DNA of 64,000 nucleotides from Aphidius gifuensis (taxonomy: Eukaryota > Arthropoda > Insecta > Hymenoptera > Braconidae), in the NCBI RefSeq assembly GCF_014905175.1, contig NC_057788.1, positions 14,657,404 to 14,721,403 of the forward strand, written 5' to 3'. The notes below the pieces were generated by a model. That model searched no databases and had not been told where the DNA came from. It saw only the letters and a program-made list of their open reading frames with translations. The translations under genes were made by a program, and so were the position numbers. This document shows positions 53,590 through 64,000 of the stretch, in pieces. The number at the start of each line of letters is the position of its first letter. Position 1 is the first letter of the stretch.

Positions 53590-54105
53590 TATAAATTCAA
53601 TTTTTAAATAATAATTTTACAATAAACAATTAATTTTCTCGTTACTTTTCGAGTGAAAATTTTATTTTTACAGTGATATTGAAGTTTGTCTTGGCTCCTT
53701 TAAAAAAAAAAAAACAAAATTCTTAAATCAATTCATTTTTAAAATAGAAATTCAATTTTTAAATAGTAATTTTACAATAAACAATTAATTTTCTCGTTAC
53801 TTTTCGAGTGAAAATTTTTTTATTACAGTAATATTGAAGTTTGTCTTGGCCCCTTCAAAAAAAAAAAAAGAAATATATCAATATTATTAAAATAGAAATT
53901 TGATTTTTAATAAGAATTTTACAATAAACAAATATGTTTATTGTTATTTTTCAAGTTTATAAAATTTTTTTTACAGTCATATTGAAATTTGTCTTGTTTT
54001 CTTTAAAACAAAAAAAAAAATTTTAGAATCATATAATTATTAAAATAGAAATTTCATTTTCAATAATAATTTTACAAAAAACAATTTCGGTCAACCATCG
54101 GTCAA
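53590..54105. repeat. Tandem array of a 155-bp AT-rich unit
   Basis: Four units, spaced about 150-157 bp, share AATTTTACAATAAACAA, CTCGTTACTTTTCGAGTGAAAA, TTTTACAGTGATATTGAAG and TTTGTCTTGGC, followed by an A run. Units 1 and 2 are close to identical; units 3 and 4 are more diverged. Confidence 0.85.
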
Positions 54106-54524
54106 CTAATGAAGCTAGTATCCAATTGTTAATATTAATTTAACAATAAACAATTGCTCTTGTTATTATTCTTCGGCTGCGGATGCTTCGAAAACGAAAA
54201 TCGGCTCAGAGTTTGATTTGAAAGAAAAAAGGAAAGATATATATTTAAAGAAGACAGATATAGTAGGAACCGAATGAACTAGCGTGGCCGAGCGTAACCG
54301 AGTGTGAGCGCGACATCAATATATTTCCCTCTCAACTTTCCCCTGAAACTTTTAGCTCCCCCACTACTCACAACGATTACGCGATCAATTCAAACTGTGA
54401 ACTCTAATATTAAATCAACCCTTCCATAAAAAAAAACTAAAAAAACCAAAAAATTGCAAATTTTTTTCTCTACAAAACGTTACAAAACTTTATCCCTGTA
54501 AAATTATTTTTGTACCCTCAAACA
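54106..54524. other. Noncoding stretch
   Basis: Mixed composition with a GAGCGTAACCGAGTGTGAGC segment near 54,290. No gene seen. It precedes the second non-LTR element. Confidence 0.45.
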
Positions 54525-55296
54525 TCTGGGTGTTATACTAGATAGAAGACTAAATTGGGGATTGCAAGTAGAAAGAGTTCAAAACAGGGCCGTTATGATG
54601 CTATATACGCTCAGAAAGATCTGTGGTAGAAACTGGGATAGAAGCATCATGGCCTGGATGTCCTAAGTGGTAGTCATACCTGCGGTGTTGCATGGGGCTA
54701 TTGTTTGGTGGAACTTCTACAACAGGTCAGAGGCTTATCACTGAAAGGCATTACAGGGGCTAGTAAATCGACCCCTATTTGAGGATAAATAAACCAGGTC
54801 CGACCTCAGGGTGCGATCTCATCTGGTTCACAGATTGATCCAAGATCAAGGAGCGCATTGGGGCAGGAATCTGGCTCAAAAATCGACCGAGGGTACTCTG
54901 GGCGAAATTTGTACGGTCTTTCCAGCGGAGGTGTTCGCAATGTTAGTATGTGCGGAGATAAACTTGGAACGTGGTTATATGAACAAGAGGGTATGTATCT
55001 GTTTCGATAGTCAAGCAGCGCTGTTGGCGATTGACGCACCGGCAGGCAATTTACTAGCATCGCGAAACGAGGTCAAACTTCCATGGGTACTGGGACATTC
55101 AGGAATCCAGGGTAATGAGACGGCCGATGAACTGGCTCGTGGAGGTTCAGCAATGAGACTCTCTGGACTGGGACCAGTCGTAGGGGTTGCGGGTTGCTTT
55201 GTTAAGACAGAAATTTGCGCCTATCAACACAGGGTACATAGGAAACTATGAAGAGAGGAGCTTAAGGCAAGGCAAACTTACGGTTCTCTAGGTGAA
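54525..55296 (+). pseudogene. Non-LTR retrotransposon with RNase H, 5' part
   Basis: The end of the reverse transcriptase (HLGVILDRRLNWGLQVERVQ, MMLYTLRKICGRNWDRS, PAVLHGAIVWWNFYNRSEA) carries stops near 54,665, 54,742 and 54,787. RNase H follows (TVFPAEVFAMLVCAE, CFDSQAALLAI, LPWVLGHSGIQGNETADELA). The motifs fit I/R1/LOA-type elements, which carry RNase H after the reverse transcriptase. The frame ends at TGA near 55,250, and the hAT element interrupts the 3' part at 55,297. It continues at 58,703. Confidence 0.85.
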
Positions 55297-55304
55297 CCTG
55301 AGCG
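55297..55304. repeat. 8-bp target-site duplication CCTGAGCG, left
   Basis: Identical to 58,695-58,702 on the other side of the hAT element. Confidence 0.92.
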
Positions 55305-58300
55305 CAGGGTGAACAGATATCTGAGAGATGCGCACGCTAAACGCCCCACACTAACACGCCAAATCCGCCATCTTTACAAATGTTTTCGCCATCTATCACG
55401 CCAACGCGGGCTTTTTTCAATAAATATTTTCAATATTGTATTTTGTTGTTTTAGACTTTATTATTTTTTAGAATGTTTTTTTAATTGTTATTTTATGTTT
55501 TATTTATTCAATACTACAGATATTACATAATATTATTATTTTTATAATAAAAAAATTAATGATAAATTTAAATATTGCAAAAATAAAAAAATATTTTTTT
55601 AAATATTATTTATTTCATCAACAATATGATAAATTTCATCCTCTTCTTGCACATTATTTTGTTCTGTGTCTTCTGCACCTGATGGATACATAGTCTTTGA
55701 ATTGAAAAGTTTCAACATTTGCTTTGTTGGTAAAAAAGTTTTGCAACAATTATTAAAATTATTAAAATAAATATGAATACGCATCAAGGCTTGCAACAGC
55801 TTATATTGCATTTTTATTCCTTTTTTTTGTTTTAATTAAATTCATTGCTGAAAAAACTCGTTCAACACAAGCATTGCTTGTTGGAATTATCAATAATTTA
55901 ATAACAGCTGTTGCAAGTTCTCTAAAATGATATTTTTGTGTTGCATCTTGTAGGTTGTAAAGCCAAGGCCAAAAATCAACTTAATTTTTTTGGAATGTCA
56001 TCTGGTTGATGAATTTTAAATTCAGGAATAAAAGCCAATTTGTCCCACTGAGCTTCATACGTACTTACTGAAACCCCAGTTTCCATATAATCTTTGAGTA
56101 CTTCATGAATATATGAAAATTTTTGTTTAGATAAAATTGTGGTGCAATGCAATGGATTAAATGCTTGATATTTTTAAAATTTTTCCATTTTTTCTGTAAG
56201 ACGAGTTGCCATTTGACGTATTAACTCTTGTAAGTAATTAAAATAATTTGTTTTAAGAATCATTATTTTTTCTGGAGATAATTTAGCTTATTTAAGTTCT
56301 GTTGAAAGACTGTGGCCCAAATCAATTTCTGCAGCTGGTTTATATGCTAAATCATTCGTTGCTGCATTTATTAGTTGACTAAAAAGACTTTTGTATGTAT
56401 CAGCTTTTATCAAAAATTGTTGTTTAAAAATTTTTCCAGGAAACATCAAAAATAGAGTATACATTTTTTCATATGCACTACCGACATCAACTTTATCATC
56501 TTGAAAAATTAAATTTGATGTATTCATTTCTTGGAGAATTGGCTTAAGAAATTTTAAATATAGTAGTAGATTAACAGGATCTACTATTTTTTCATAAATT
56601 TGTCGTGCTTTAATATCATTTTTATCAGTTGAAGCAAATGAAAAATATGACTCTAATTCAACCCATTGGTCTAGTAATTTTGCCACTGCTAATAATTTCC
56701 ATAAGCCAACCACCTAGTTCCTGACAGTTGTACCAGCTTATAATATTTATTAGCATCCTTGCCAATATTAATTAAATCAAATTGCCGTTTGTATTTTACA
56801 TTTCTCAATGTACTGACACTAAAATAATTATATAATTCTCTGACAAGATACTCAACGTCTGCTGGTATAAGTTTTGATGAATCAGAACAGCATTTATTTA
56901 ATGAATGACAAGTGCACTTCATTAACATTAAATTTTTATTATCATTTCGTAATAGAGTAAAAAGTGATTTATTGATACCTGATTTGTTGATACCACAGAG
57001 GTTGCTACCACCATCAGTACCAATAGCGATTATATTTTCAATTTTCATTCCAATAGATTTAAAATATTTAATCAAAGTCTCATGTAACACTTTTCCTGAT
57101 GCTTCTTCAACATTCCCAAAAATTCAGTAAGAATTCTACCCTTTTCTTTATTAAAATAACGTACACACATTGCCATAAATTTCATACAAGAAACATCTGT
57201 TGATTCATCAACTATCAATGAATATTTATAATCTCCAATGGCTTCTACTAAACTACTTAAAAGTGATGGAACAATTACAAATTTAATAATTGAAGAACAT
57301 TTTGTTCTATGTAATCTCAGAGGAGATGGTGTTTTTAAACCAAGGTCTGTCATTAAATCTGTGAGATGATCAACAGCTCGAAGTGTCGAGTGTGTTGCTA
57401 TAAATACAGATAATTTTATAGCAACTTTTTTTGTTTCTTCGTTATCCAATAATACACCTAGAAATTAAAACCTGATTAATGAATAATGCCACATTATTAA
57501 ATGTTTAATTTAATATTTAAAATTGAAATTATAATTTAAATTTAATTAAATTCATACAAGATATTGAATATCACAAAAATTTTTTTTTTCCATAATATAA
57601 ATTTATAATAAATATATTTTTTTAATCTCATATATAGATGTATAAATTATATATAAAAAAAAACAAAGCAGTAATGATTTTATTTTTTATTTCCAATCGT
57701 AAATAAAAAAGACACGTGCAGTTCTACGAATATTTGGAGGGGCTAACAACGATTCGACGAATTGATATTGTTGCCTTTTGTATACAATAATATAGATATA
57801 GAATATACACCATATTATATATACATAATACATATATATATATATATATTTGTATATATCAAGTCGTTAAAATGCGTTAAAAAAAAAAAACAAAAAAAAT
57901 CAGATCAAGACAAGTAAAGTAAAATAAAAATACTTTTTAAATATTTGAAGATTGTCAAATAGACTTAATTAATTATCAATATGAAAAACTCACCATAGTT
58001 TATAATTGTTTTTTTCAAAGGTAAATTGAAATGAGCAATTTTTTGTTCATGCGTAGGTGTTTTTCAATGAACTACTAAATCGGTTTTATGTGCTCTTAAA
58101 GGGCGTGCACATACTAAACAATATGCTTTGTGATGGGTTGCTGATTGAACTTCATCAGGTGCATCTTCAATTGGTCTGAGCCAAACTATAAAAACAGTGA
58201 TTAAAAAAATAAATATAAGTATGTAAAACGAGCAATTAATTACGTACCACGACCATTGGACACTTTATTTTGCCAATCAAGCTTAAATTCCCTTATTTTA

Positions 58301-58694
58301 TTTGTTTTTTATTTTTGAACCTTATTATTTGATGCTTGTACCTTCACCATGTTAACTGACGAGACACTTTTTTTCAATATTTTTTGTTATTGAAACCCTT
58401 ATTATATTTAAAAATAATTGGTGCTACTAAAGAGCAGTGCACTGCACAAGTAACGACTTATCAATTAAAAGATTTAGAATAAATATAGGCCGCGCTACTA
58501 AATATAGATAAATGTAAAATCCTTCTTACCATCAATTACCATCAATGACCGCGAAAATTTAAAAATAAAATAATATTTTAGGTAAAAATATTTATTAAAT
58601 TTGTTCGCCAACATTTTGCCAAAAAATTCATTAAACGCCAAATTTTCGCCATTTTGCCAAACTCAAAAGAAAGTCGCCACATCTGGTCACCCTG
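55305..58694 (-). mobile_element. hAT DNA transposon, 3,390 bp
   Basis: The ends CAGGGTGAACAGAT (55,305) and the reverse complement of CAGGGTGACCAGAT (ending 58,694) differ at one of 14 positions. Flanking 8-bp duplications are exact. The transposase lies on the minus strand. The interior contains a TA microsatellite at 57,835-57,850. The element sits inside a non-LTR retrotransposon and is younger than it. Confidence 0.92.
55599..58350 (-). pseudogene. hAT transposase (BED-type zinc finger), broken
   Basis: Exon 1 (58,350-58,248) reads MVKVQASNNKVQK, a stop, then REFKLDWQNKVSNGRG and a donor GTACGT. Exon 2 (58,187-58,005) has a BED-like finger (AYCLVCARPLRAHKTDLVVH, a stop, then KTPTHEQKI). 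The core follows at 57,449-56,288 in three phases: YKYSLIVDESTDVS (catalytic Asp), AIGTDGGSNLCG (second Asp), LMKCTCHSLNKCC and KLVQLSGTRWLAY. The C-terminal dimerisation region at 55,880-55,599 reads SNACVERVFSAMNLIKTKKR, then after a frameshift KLLQALMRIHIYFNN. At least two stops and four frameshifts make it inactive, although its ends are nearly intact. Confidence 0.88.
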
Positions 58695-58702
58695 CCTGAG
58701 CG
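58695..58702. repeat. 8-bp target-site duplication CCTGAGCG, right
   Basis: Matches 55,297-55,304. Confidence 0.92.
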
Positions 58703-59085
58703 GAAGGCAGCTAAGGAGCTACTATATATGACTAGGTGTCAGCTGAGGCTAGTAGTAGGACTATTAACGGGACACTGTAAACTCAGGGCACATCTGAAAA
58801 GGATACTTGTCGCAAGTACGAAAAAAGGGTGGAAGAAACAGCAAGTTACGTGCTATGCTATTGCATTGGACTGGCCGAGCTTAGATTTCAATGCTTTGGG
58901 AAGCACTTTTGCGAACCCAAAGAGATCATGAAGCTATCAATGAGCGATCGCGGCGTTTAATGTAAGATCGGATGTAATAATGGCTGAAGGGGAAATGAGG
59001 CGACGGCAAAATGGGTCGGAGGTCTAATTGCCTATGCGGGCGCAGCGGTGACCGCACCCTAGTAACATGAAATAAAATAAAAATC
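58703..59085 (+). pseudogene. Non-LTR retrotransposon, 3' end
   Basis: Continues the element cut by the hAT insertion: KELLYMTRCQLRLVVGLLTG and HCKLRAHLKRIL, a conserved stretch downstream of RNase H. The Cys motif expected next is lost. The 3' untranslated part ends with an AATAAAATAAAAAT tail at about 59,070-59,085, typical of non-LTR elements. Confidence 0.8.
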
Positions 59086-59099
59086 AAAATATTGTTCTG

Positions 59100-59352
59100 G
59101 AACAAGTATAACATCAACAGAATATGCTTGTCTAAAATTTGCAGCTGATAATCAAGTCATAACTGTCAAATTTTTATGTGGTCTTGTTACTTTTTCAACA
59201 AGACAACTTGCTGGTGTTATGATCGATCTATCACTTATAATTGCATCACCACATTCATGTATTCCATTGATATTTGATGAAACAACATAAGGAAAAGAAT
59301 GAACACGTGAATATAATCCACCACATCTTGTTAATGTTTTTCTATGACAAAC
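59100..59352 (-). pseudogene. Chymotrypsin-like serine protease fragment
   Basis: On the minus strand, after an acceptor-like TTAATTTTAG at about 59,352: GLYSRVHSFPYVVSSN, GIHECGDAIISDRSIITPASC, EKVTRPHKNLTVMT, a stop near 59,160, then RQAYSVDVILV. The order (mature N-terminus, FPYVVS, CG.AIIS..IIT, C) follows the first half of an S1 protease domain. The position of the catalytic His (normally AAHC) reads PASC, so it could not be active even if expressed. The Asp and Ser regions are not found nearby. Probably one exon of a dead host gene copy. Confidence 0.5.
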
Positions 59353-59699
59353 TAAAATTAATTATTAACTGATAAATCATTTTTTGAAAAAACATATATA
59401 TTATAATTAAATTTAATGTCAATGAAATTTGACAGACTATTTTATAGTAGTCTTTGATATAATATTAACATTATTTTGAATAAATTATTGAATAAAATTT
59501 TAATTTTTTTATTATCAAAATATTTTATTTTTTTCTTTCCTCCATACTTAGATTTGAGTGCACAAATGCGTGAAATCAAATCGAACAAAATTATAATGTT
59601 ACAATTAATTAAAATATAAACAAAAACGTCTCATTCGAAACATTACTAGAAAAAAAAAAATTAAATTACGAGAACGATAAAGTAAACGAAAGATCCTTG

Positions 59700-60130
59700 A
59701 GTGAGAGTATGTACAAAAAATTAAATAAAAGTCCTTTGGGTAGGCTTTTTGATGAAAAATTATTAAAAATAAATGATGTTGATTTAAATAAAAGTCGTTT
59801 GGGTAGGCATTTTAATGAAAAATTATTAAAAATAAATGATGTTGATTTAAATAAAAGTCCTTTGGGTAGGCATTTTGAAATTAAAGTCCTTTGGGTAGGC
59901 ATTTTAATAAAAAATTATTAAAAATAATTGACGTTGATTTAAATAAAAGTCCTTTAGGTGGAGATTCGAATAATAAAATATTAAATATAAATAATGTTGA
60001 TTTGAATAAAATACCTTCGGGTAGAAATTTAAATAAAAAATTATTGGAAATAAATTATGCTGATTTGGATAAAATTACCTTGGGTGGGGATTTAAATAAA
60101 AAATTGTTGAAAAAAAAAGTAGAATTTTAG
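59700..60130 (+). repeat. 63-bp coding-type tandem repeat
   Basis: Six to seven units of 21 codons with the consensus NKSPLGRHFNEKLLKINDVDL. Units 1-3 read in one frame (59,697-59,921). A partial deletion within unit 3 shifts the phase, and units 4-7 continue in the frame 59,891-60,130, ending KKKVEF and TAG. Changes between units are often amino-acid changes that keep the pattern L-G..F..KLL.I..VDL. The open frame upstream starts near MSESMYKK. It may be the remnant of a repeat protein, of unknown function. Confidence 0.65.
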
Positions 60131-60721
60131 AAGTAGTATAAAAAGCAATTTTATAGAAGCATAAACTTTGTCGCTCGGCGTAAGGCTTTGCCTTCCTCAA
60201 GCTCACGCTTACTGTGGGGGGAAGGTTGGACGATGGCCGATCCAAAATTTATACTTCTTCTTACACTAGCCATTCAGTAAATAGGAGGTAATGATATTAA
60301 TAATGTTTTCTAAGTTTTCAAGCACTGACCATCCAGCATAAAGGGGCAGTAGTAAGTTATGGAAAACTCGGAAGAATCTTGAGAATTGAATGAGAATAAC
60401 ATTTCTAATCATCGTAACGATACATATCAATAATTTGTAATATTTTAAATTGTTATAGAACAAATCCAGTTGGAAATAAGTTAAACTATATGAGAAATTA
60501 AGAACGTGGACACGAAGGAATGCAGCTGCAGCTAATAATAAGCATAAATTTTTTTTCATTATAGGAAAGGGACTTCTCAATAATTGAGCTCAATAATTAC
60601 TAATGGAAATAAAACGATCATTGCATGAATAATCTATGAAATCAATAACTATTTCTTTTTCTCTCTCTCTTTTTCCAAAAAGAAAAAAAGGCGGGCAAAC
60701 TCACGCTTATTGTGGGGTGAA
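60131..60721. other. Noncoding stretch
   Basis: A CTCACGCTTACTGTGGGG segment at about 60,203 recurs as CTCACGCTTATTGTGGGG at about 60,700. No gene is supported; the antisense frame 60,266-60,580 is hydrophobic AT-derived sequence. Confidence 0.4.
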
Positions 60722-60855
60722 AGATGAAGGGATAAAGTGTCCGACAAGACAACGGAATCCTGGCTATCTTTAGAAAATATTGAAACAAGATGAAGGGACA
60801 AGACGTCTGACGAGACGACAAAATCCTGGCTATCTTGAGAAAATATTAAAACAGT
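60722..60855. repeat. 66-bp unit, two tandem copies
   Basis: AGATGAAGGGATAAAGTGTC ... AATCCTGGCTATCTTTAGAAAATATTGAAACA is followed directly by a diverged second copy (AGATGAAGGGACAAGACGTC ...). Confidence 0.75.
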
Positions 60856-62340
60856 AGAAAGGAAAAACACGATTGCTGTTTACTATTAGAAATAACCTTT
60901 CTGTAAAAAATTTTTTTTCGGTTGGTCCCTCGAATAGTTGCTGCTTTCTTAGGAATGCAGTAACAACAAATATGAACGGTAATCAGGTTTGATAAACTCC
61001 CTGATCTTCGAAAATATTTTTTTTTTGATAAATAAATAAATAAATAAGAAGTAGGTAAAAAATAATGAAAATGAACCAATAAGAAAATTAAACAATTAAA
61101 AAGAACAGTAGAATTACAAAGAAACTAAAACTTAATATTTGGAAATAATCGGACAGATAGGCATAATACTAATATAAAATTGATAACCGAATTAGAAACA
61201 AAGTAAGAACCAAATTGAAGGAATAAATAATCTTTGAATTATTTATCCCTTCAAGTGGGATAAGTTACACAATAAGAAGCTTAAGCATGTAAAAATAAGT
61301 ATCGGGTAATCGTAATTTTTAAGGCAAAGAATAGTCGATAAGTAGGATAATGGAATTTTTATATATGTTCAATGGTAATCATCAACATCAGTCAACAATT
61401 CATCAAACAACAAGAGCGAGGTGACAATAAGATGACGTCAGCAAAATACGCCAAGTACAGCTACCTTGTAACACAGGTACAATCGGTTGCAGACGATGAT
61501 TTAGTCTATACACCAGAGGGAAAGAATTTTCGAGTGAAGCAAGATATCGTCAAAGGAAAAAATACGATGTCATCCACAACCTGACTTTGGAGGCGAATAT
61601 TCACGACATTTATATACATTTATTGTGACGCTGTAAAAAGGTGGTGGCAAAATTTAACTGGGTAAAGTTATGTATAAATTTGTGTATGAAGATAACGATT
61701 GGAGATCAAATATAAACCCAATAAAACATTAACTGTCAACTCTGTGGTGCTGATCATACTGCTAAATATTAACAGCAGCTGCTAAATATAAAGCAAACCA
61801 CAAAATCAACTCAACAAAAAAAAAATCTACAAAATGTTATGACCCAAAAAGTAAGGCCAACATCGTATCAAAATGCCTATGAATCCAATTTTGCTGGGAC
61901 AGCGCAGCTTGTAATCGTGAAATAGCCATCCAACAAGGGGCAAGAAAAAGTGGAACAACTAGTTACGATTCAACTGCCAAAATATCACCAAGAAAAAGCA
62001 ATCCTAATCAATGTAAAATCTGCACCATGGAATTCGTGACCTCTAATGAGTTAATATAAAAAAAAAAAAAAAAAAAAAACAATAACTTCAAGAACATCAA
62101 GAACTTCCAGACTTTCCAGAACTTCGAGAACTTCTAGACTCAACTATAGATACTAAGAAAAAAAAATGTAACCTAGAATTAAGGTAAAATATGGACGTAA
62201 ATAATTACGGAATTGGACGATAAGCCTTCCGTTTACGTACATTGCGTTCCCTGAACGCAAGGTTTTACTGTAGGGGTGTAATGTCCTGCGGTAAGCGCAG
62301 AACTTTTCTTATTTTAGATAAATTATATTTTATAAAATTA
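60856..62340. other. Noncoding stretch with one doubtful frame
   Basis: The plus frame 61,372-61,584 (KMTSAKYAKYSYLVTQVQ, DDLVYTPEGKNFRVKQD) looks protein-like, but I recognise no family and it is short. AGAACTTC/CCAGA units of 9-10 bp recur at 62,084-62,135. A poly-A run lies at 62,059-62,080. No other gene is seen. Confidence 0.4.
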
Positions 62341-62385
62341 TATATTCAGAGTCCAATTGGATACCCCTAGCTCCATCTTATGCAT
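62341..62385. repeat. Fragment of the CCCTAGCTCC inverted-repeat element
   Basis: Matches the left arm of 5505-5560 (TTGGAYACCCCTAGCTCC and ATCTTA follow). The right arm is missing here. Confidence 0.6.
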
Positions 62386-62389
62386 TATG

Positions 62390-64000
62390 AGGGTAACAGT
62401 TAAAGGAGCATCCCCGAGCACCCCCGAATATCCCCGGCCTACCCTACGGTCAACTTGTGCTACTGACCCAATATATCGATCAGTTCACTGGGATCTCTGA
62501 TCCTGTGACTACCAGCTTTAACTGCCCTAACTGCTTTATTAAGTGCTTTAAAAAGTCTTAGAATAATTTTAAGGGTCACCAGCCAAAAACTGTAAATTAT
62601 ATTTATCCAATATTTCATTGAATTATTTTGCTTAAATATCCTCACTTATATTCACATAATATTTGATTTCATGAATTATTAATTTAAACTCATTAAAATC
62701 ATCTTGGATTTAACTTGTAATAAGTTCCGACCACATGGTCTAAGTTGGCTTGTTCTTTTAATTTAAATTCAAGTACAAGCTTTGTGTTAAATTATTTAAT
62801 CAAATAAAGATTGAATAAAGTAAATTATAGTTGGCCGATTTAATCAATAATTTGCTTGTTAAAAATATTTAATTATTTTAAATATAACAATCAATGACCT
62901 CGTGGTCATGAATTTGGTCTTAACTACGACCTGTAAAGTATAGTAAAGCGTTTATGTAATTGGTAAATTAAACATAAGTAAAAGTTGATCTTCCTTATAA
63001 TTTTTATTGTAAATTCAGTGTTACACAAGTGCGTCAATTATCTCAAGGTCCAAATTTACCTATCTGTTACTGAAGATCAATACCATTGGTAAAGTTGTGG
63101 TATTTGAATAATAAATTTACCATTTTATTTATCATTATAATTTTTGTGTTTGACTCAAGTTTTTATAAATCATTTGTGTTTAATTTGTGTACTATTCTCG
63201 TGTGTTTTTCAGGTTCCTTTTTACCTCTCCTTACATTACGCAAATTTTTATCTCCCTACCCTTCTAATGTTTCTTTGGTGAGCAGGATAAACAGGGCTAA
63301 TTTTACTACATATCTAGCAGGGTTATTTTATTGAGCAAAATACATATGTCTAATAAATGATCCAGCTACGATATTTCAAAGATATAAAATAAAAAATAAA
63401 AAAATTCTAAACTCAAAATATGTACTTTTTTAATATGTAACTCGTGATAACTTGGTCAATTTTTAATAAATGTCTTTGAAAATTGGTAAGCATATTAAAT
63501 ACAGTTTAGCAATAATAACAGAAATAATAATATTTTATTTTACTCATTTTGTTTATTTATATTCATTGTTTATCTAATGCCAGTGGGAAAATACGTTAGT
63601 CAGACTTTGATAGAAAAAGTATCGATAGAATTTTAAATTTCGTATATATTCAAGTGGCTAATTTATTTATTATAGTTTCAAGAAGTTATATACAAATTTT
63701 GAAATTTTTTTATTAATAAATAAACAAGTTATTAATTAAACAATAAACAGCGCGCACCTCCGTCATCGCGTCAAAGATACAATAATGTATTATGCTATGT
63801 TCTGAATATTATTACTCTGTGTTTAACGTGCTTTATTCGGTCTGCTATTATTATTTGTATATTATTTAAATAACGAGATCACTGAGCTCGCTTCGCGCGC
63901 CTGTTTTTCTTATAAAAATGAGAAGATAGTTTTTTAAAAAATATTATCACAATCATACTTTCTCTTGATGTCATTATTCATTGAGCTATTTTGTAAAAAT
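62390..64000 (+). repeat. Dispersed noncoding repeat family, copy B
   Basis: 62,400-63,070 matches 14,060-14,960 and 63,842-64,000 matches 15,225-15,400 (nearly base for base after CGAGATCACTG). The GC palindrome is degraded here (GAGCTCGCTTCGCGCGCC). The middle part, 63,080-63,840, is unlike copy A. Its frame 63,086-63,334 is hydrophobic and not clearly a gene. The copy runs off the window. Confidence 0.65.

Overview
The window is AT-rich eukaryotic DNA from an arthropod, most likely an insect. I infer this from BEL/Pao, Ty3/Gypsy, hAT, Polinton/Maverick and NOF-type elements together with short GT-AG introns. A parasitoid wasp would fit, but the sequence does not prove the species. There is very little host coding DNA. 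The window is a stack of transposable elements nested in one another, in states from nearly fresh to badly decayed.

Layout. 0-5.6 kb: minisatellite, an unclassified repeat with a conserved 3' hairpin, and a dead NOF/MULE-type transposase copy. 5.67-13.89 kb: a young BEL/Pao retrotransposon with two 502-bp LTRs differing at two sites and a 5-bp duplication GATAT. Its gag and pol are separated by 1.1 kb that has phase-compatible splice signals. 13.9-19.3 kb: noncoding repeats, an inverted-repeat MITE and three foldback units. 19.3-20.5 kb: a two-exon Myb/SANT-type DNA-binding gene on the minus strand with one frameshift. 20.7-29.5 kb: a truncated Gypsy LTR followed by a scrambled Polinton (DNA polymerase B, integrase, packaging ATPase, penton and major capsid), a small gene of unknown function and a tRNA-Tyr-like gene. 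30.2-31.2 kb: a possible four-exon gene ending in a poly-aspartate tract.

31.6-48.5 kb is the most informative part. A Gypsy RNase H/integrase remnant is interrupted by the LTR (33,074-34,265) of a second Gypsy-type element with a tRNA-Lys-type primer site, gag, protease, RNase H remnant and an env-like glycoprotein. The gag of that second element is split inside its first zinc knuckle by a 10,078-bp DNA transposon (35,799-45,876) flanked by a 10-bp duplication. This transposon has long inverted repeats built of 179-bp tandem units, 4 on the left and 14 on the right, and carries a NOF-like transposase plus a Ulp1-like protease. That is the architecture of foldback (FB-NOF) elements. It also contains a TTAA-type MITE and a 0.77-kb palindrome.

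49-64 kb: a decayed non-LTR reverse transcriptase; an inverted copy of the tRNA-Tyr-like/unknown-gene segment; the second copy of the hairpin-ended repeat; a 155-bp satellite; a second non-LTR element split by a 3,390-bp hAT element with an 8-bp duplication; a serine-protease-like fragment; a 63-bp coding minisatellite; and, at the right edge, a second copy of the repeat family seen at 14-15.4 kb.

Almost no gene works with its neighbours in the way of an operon. The relations are those of nesting and decay, which give a relative insertion order: Gypsy A, then Gypsy B, then the FB-NOF-like element, and within that the MITE.
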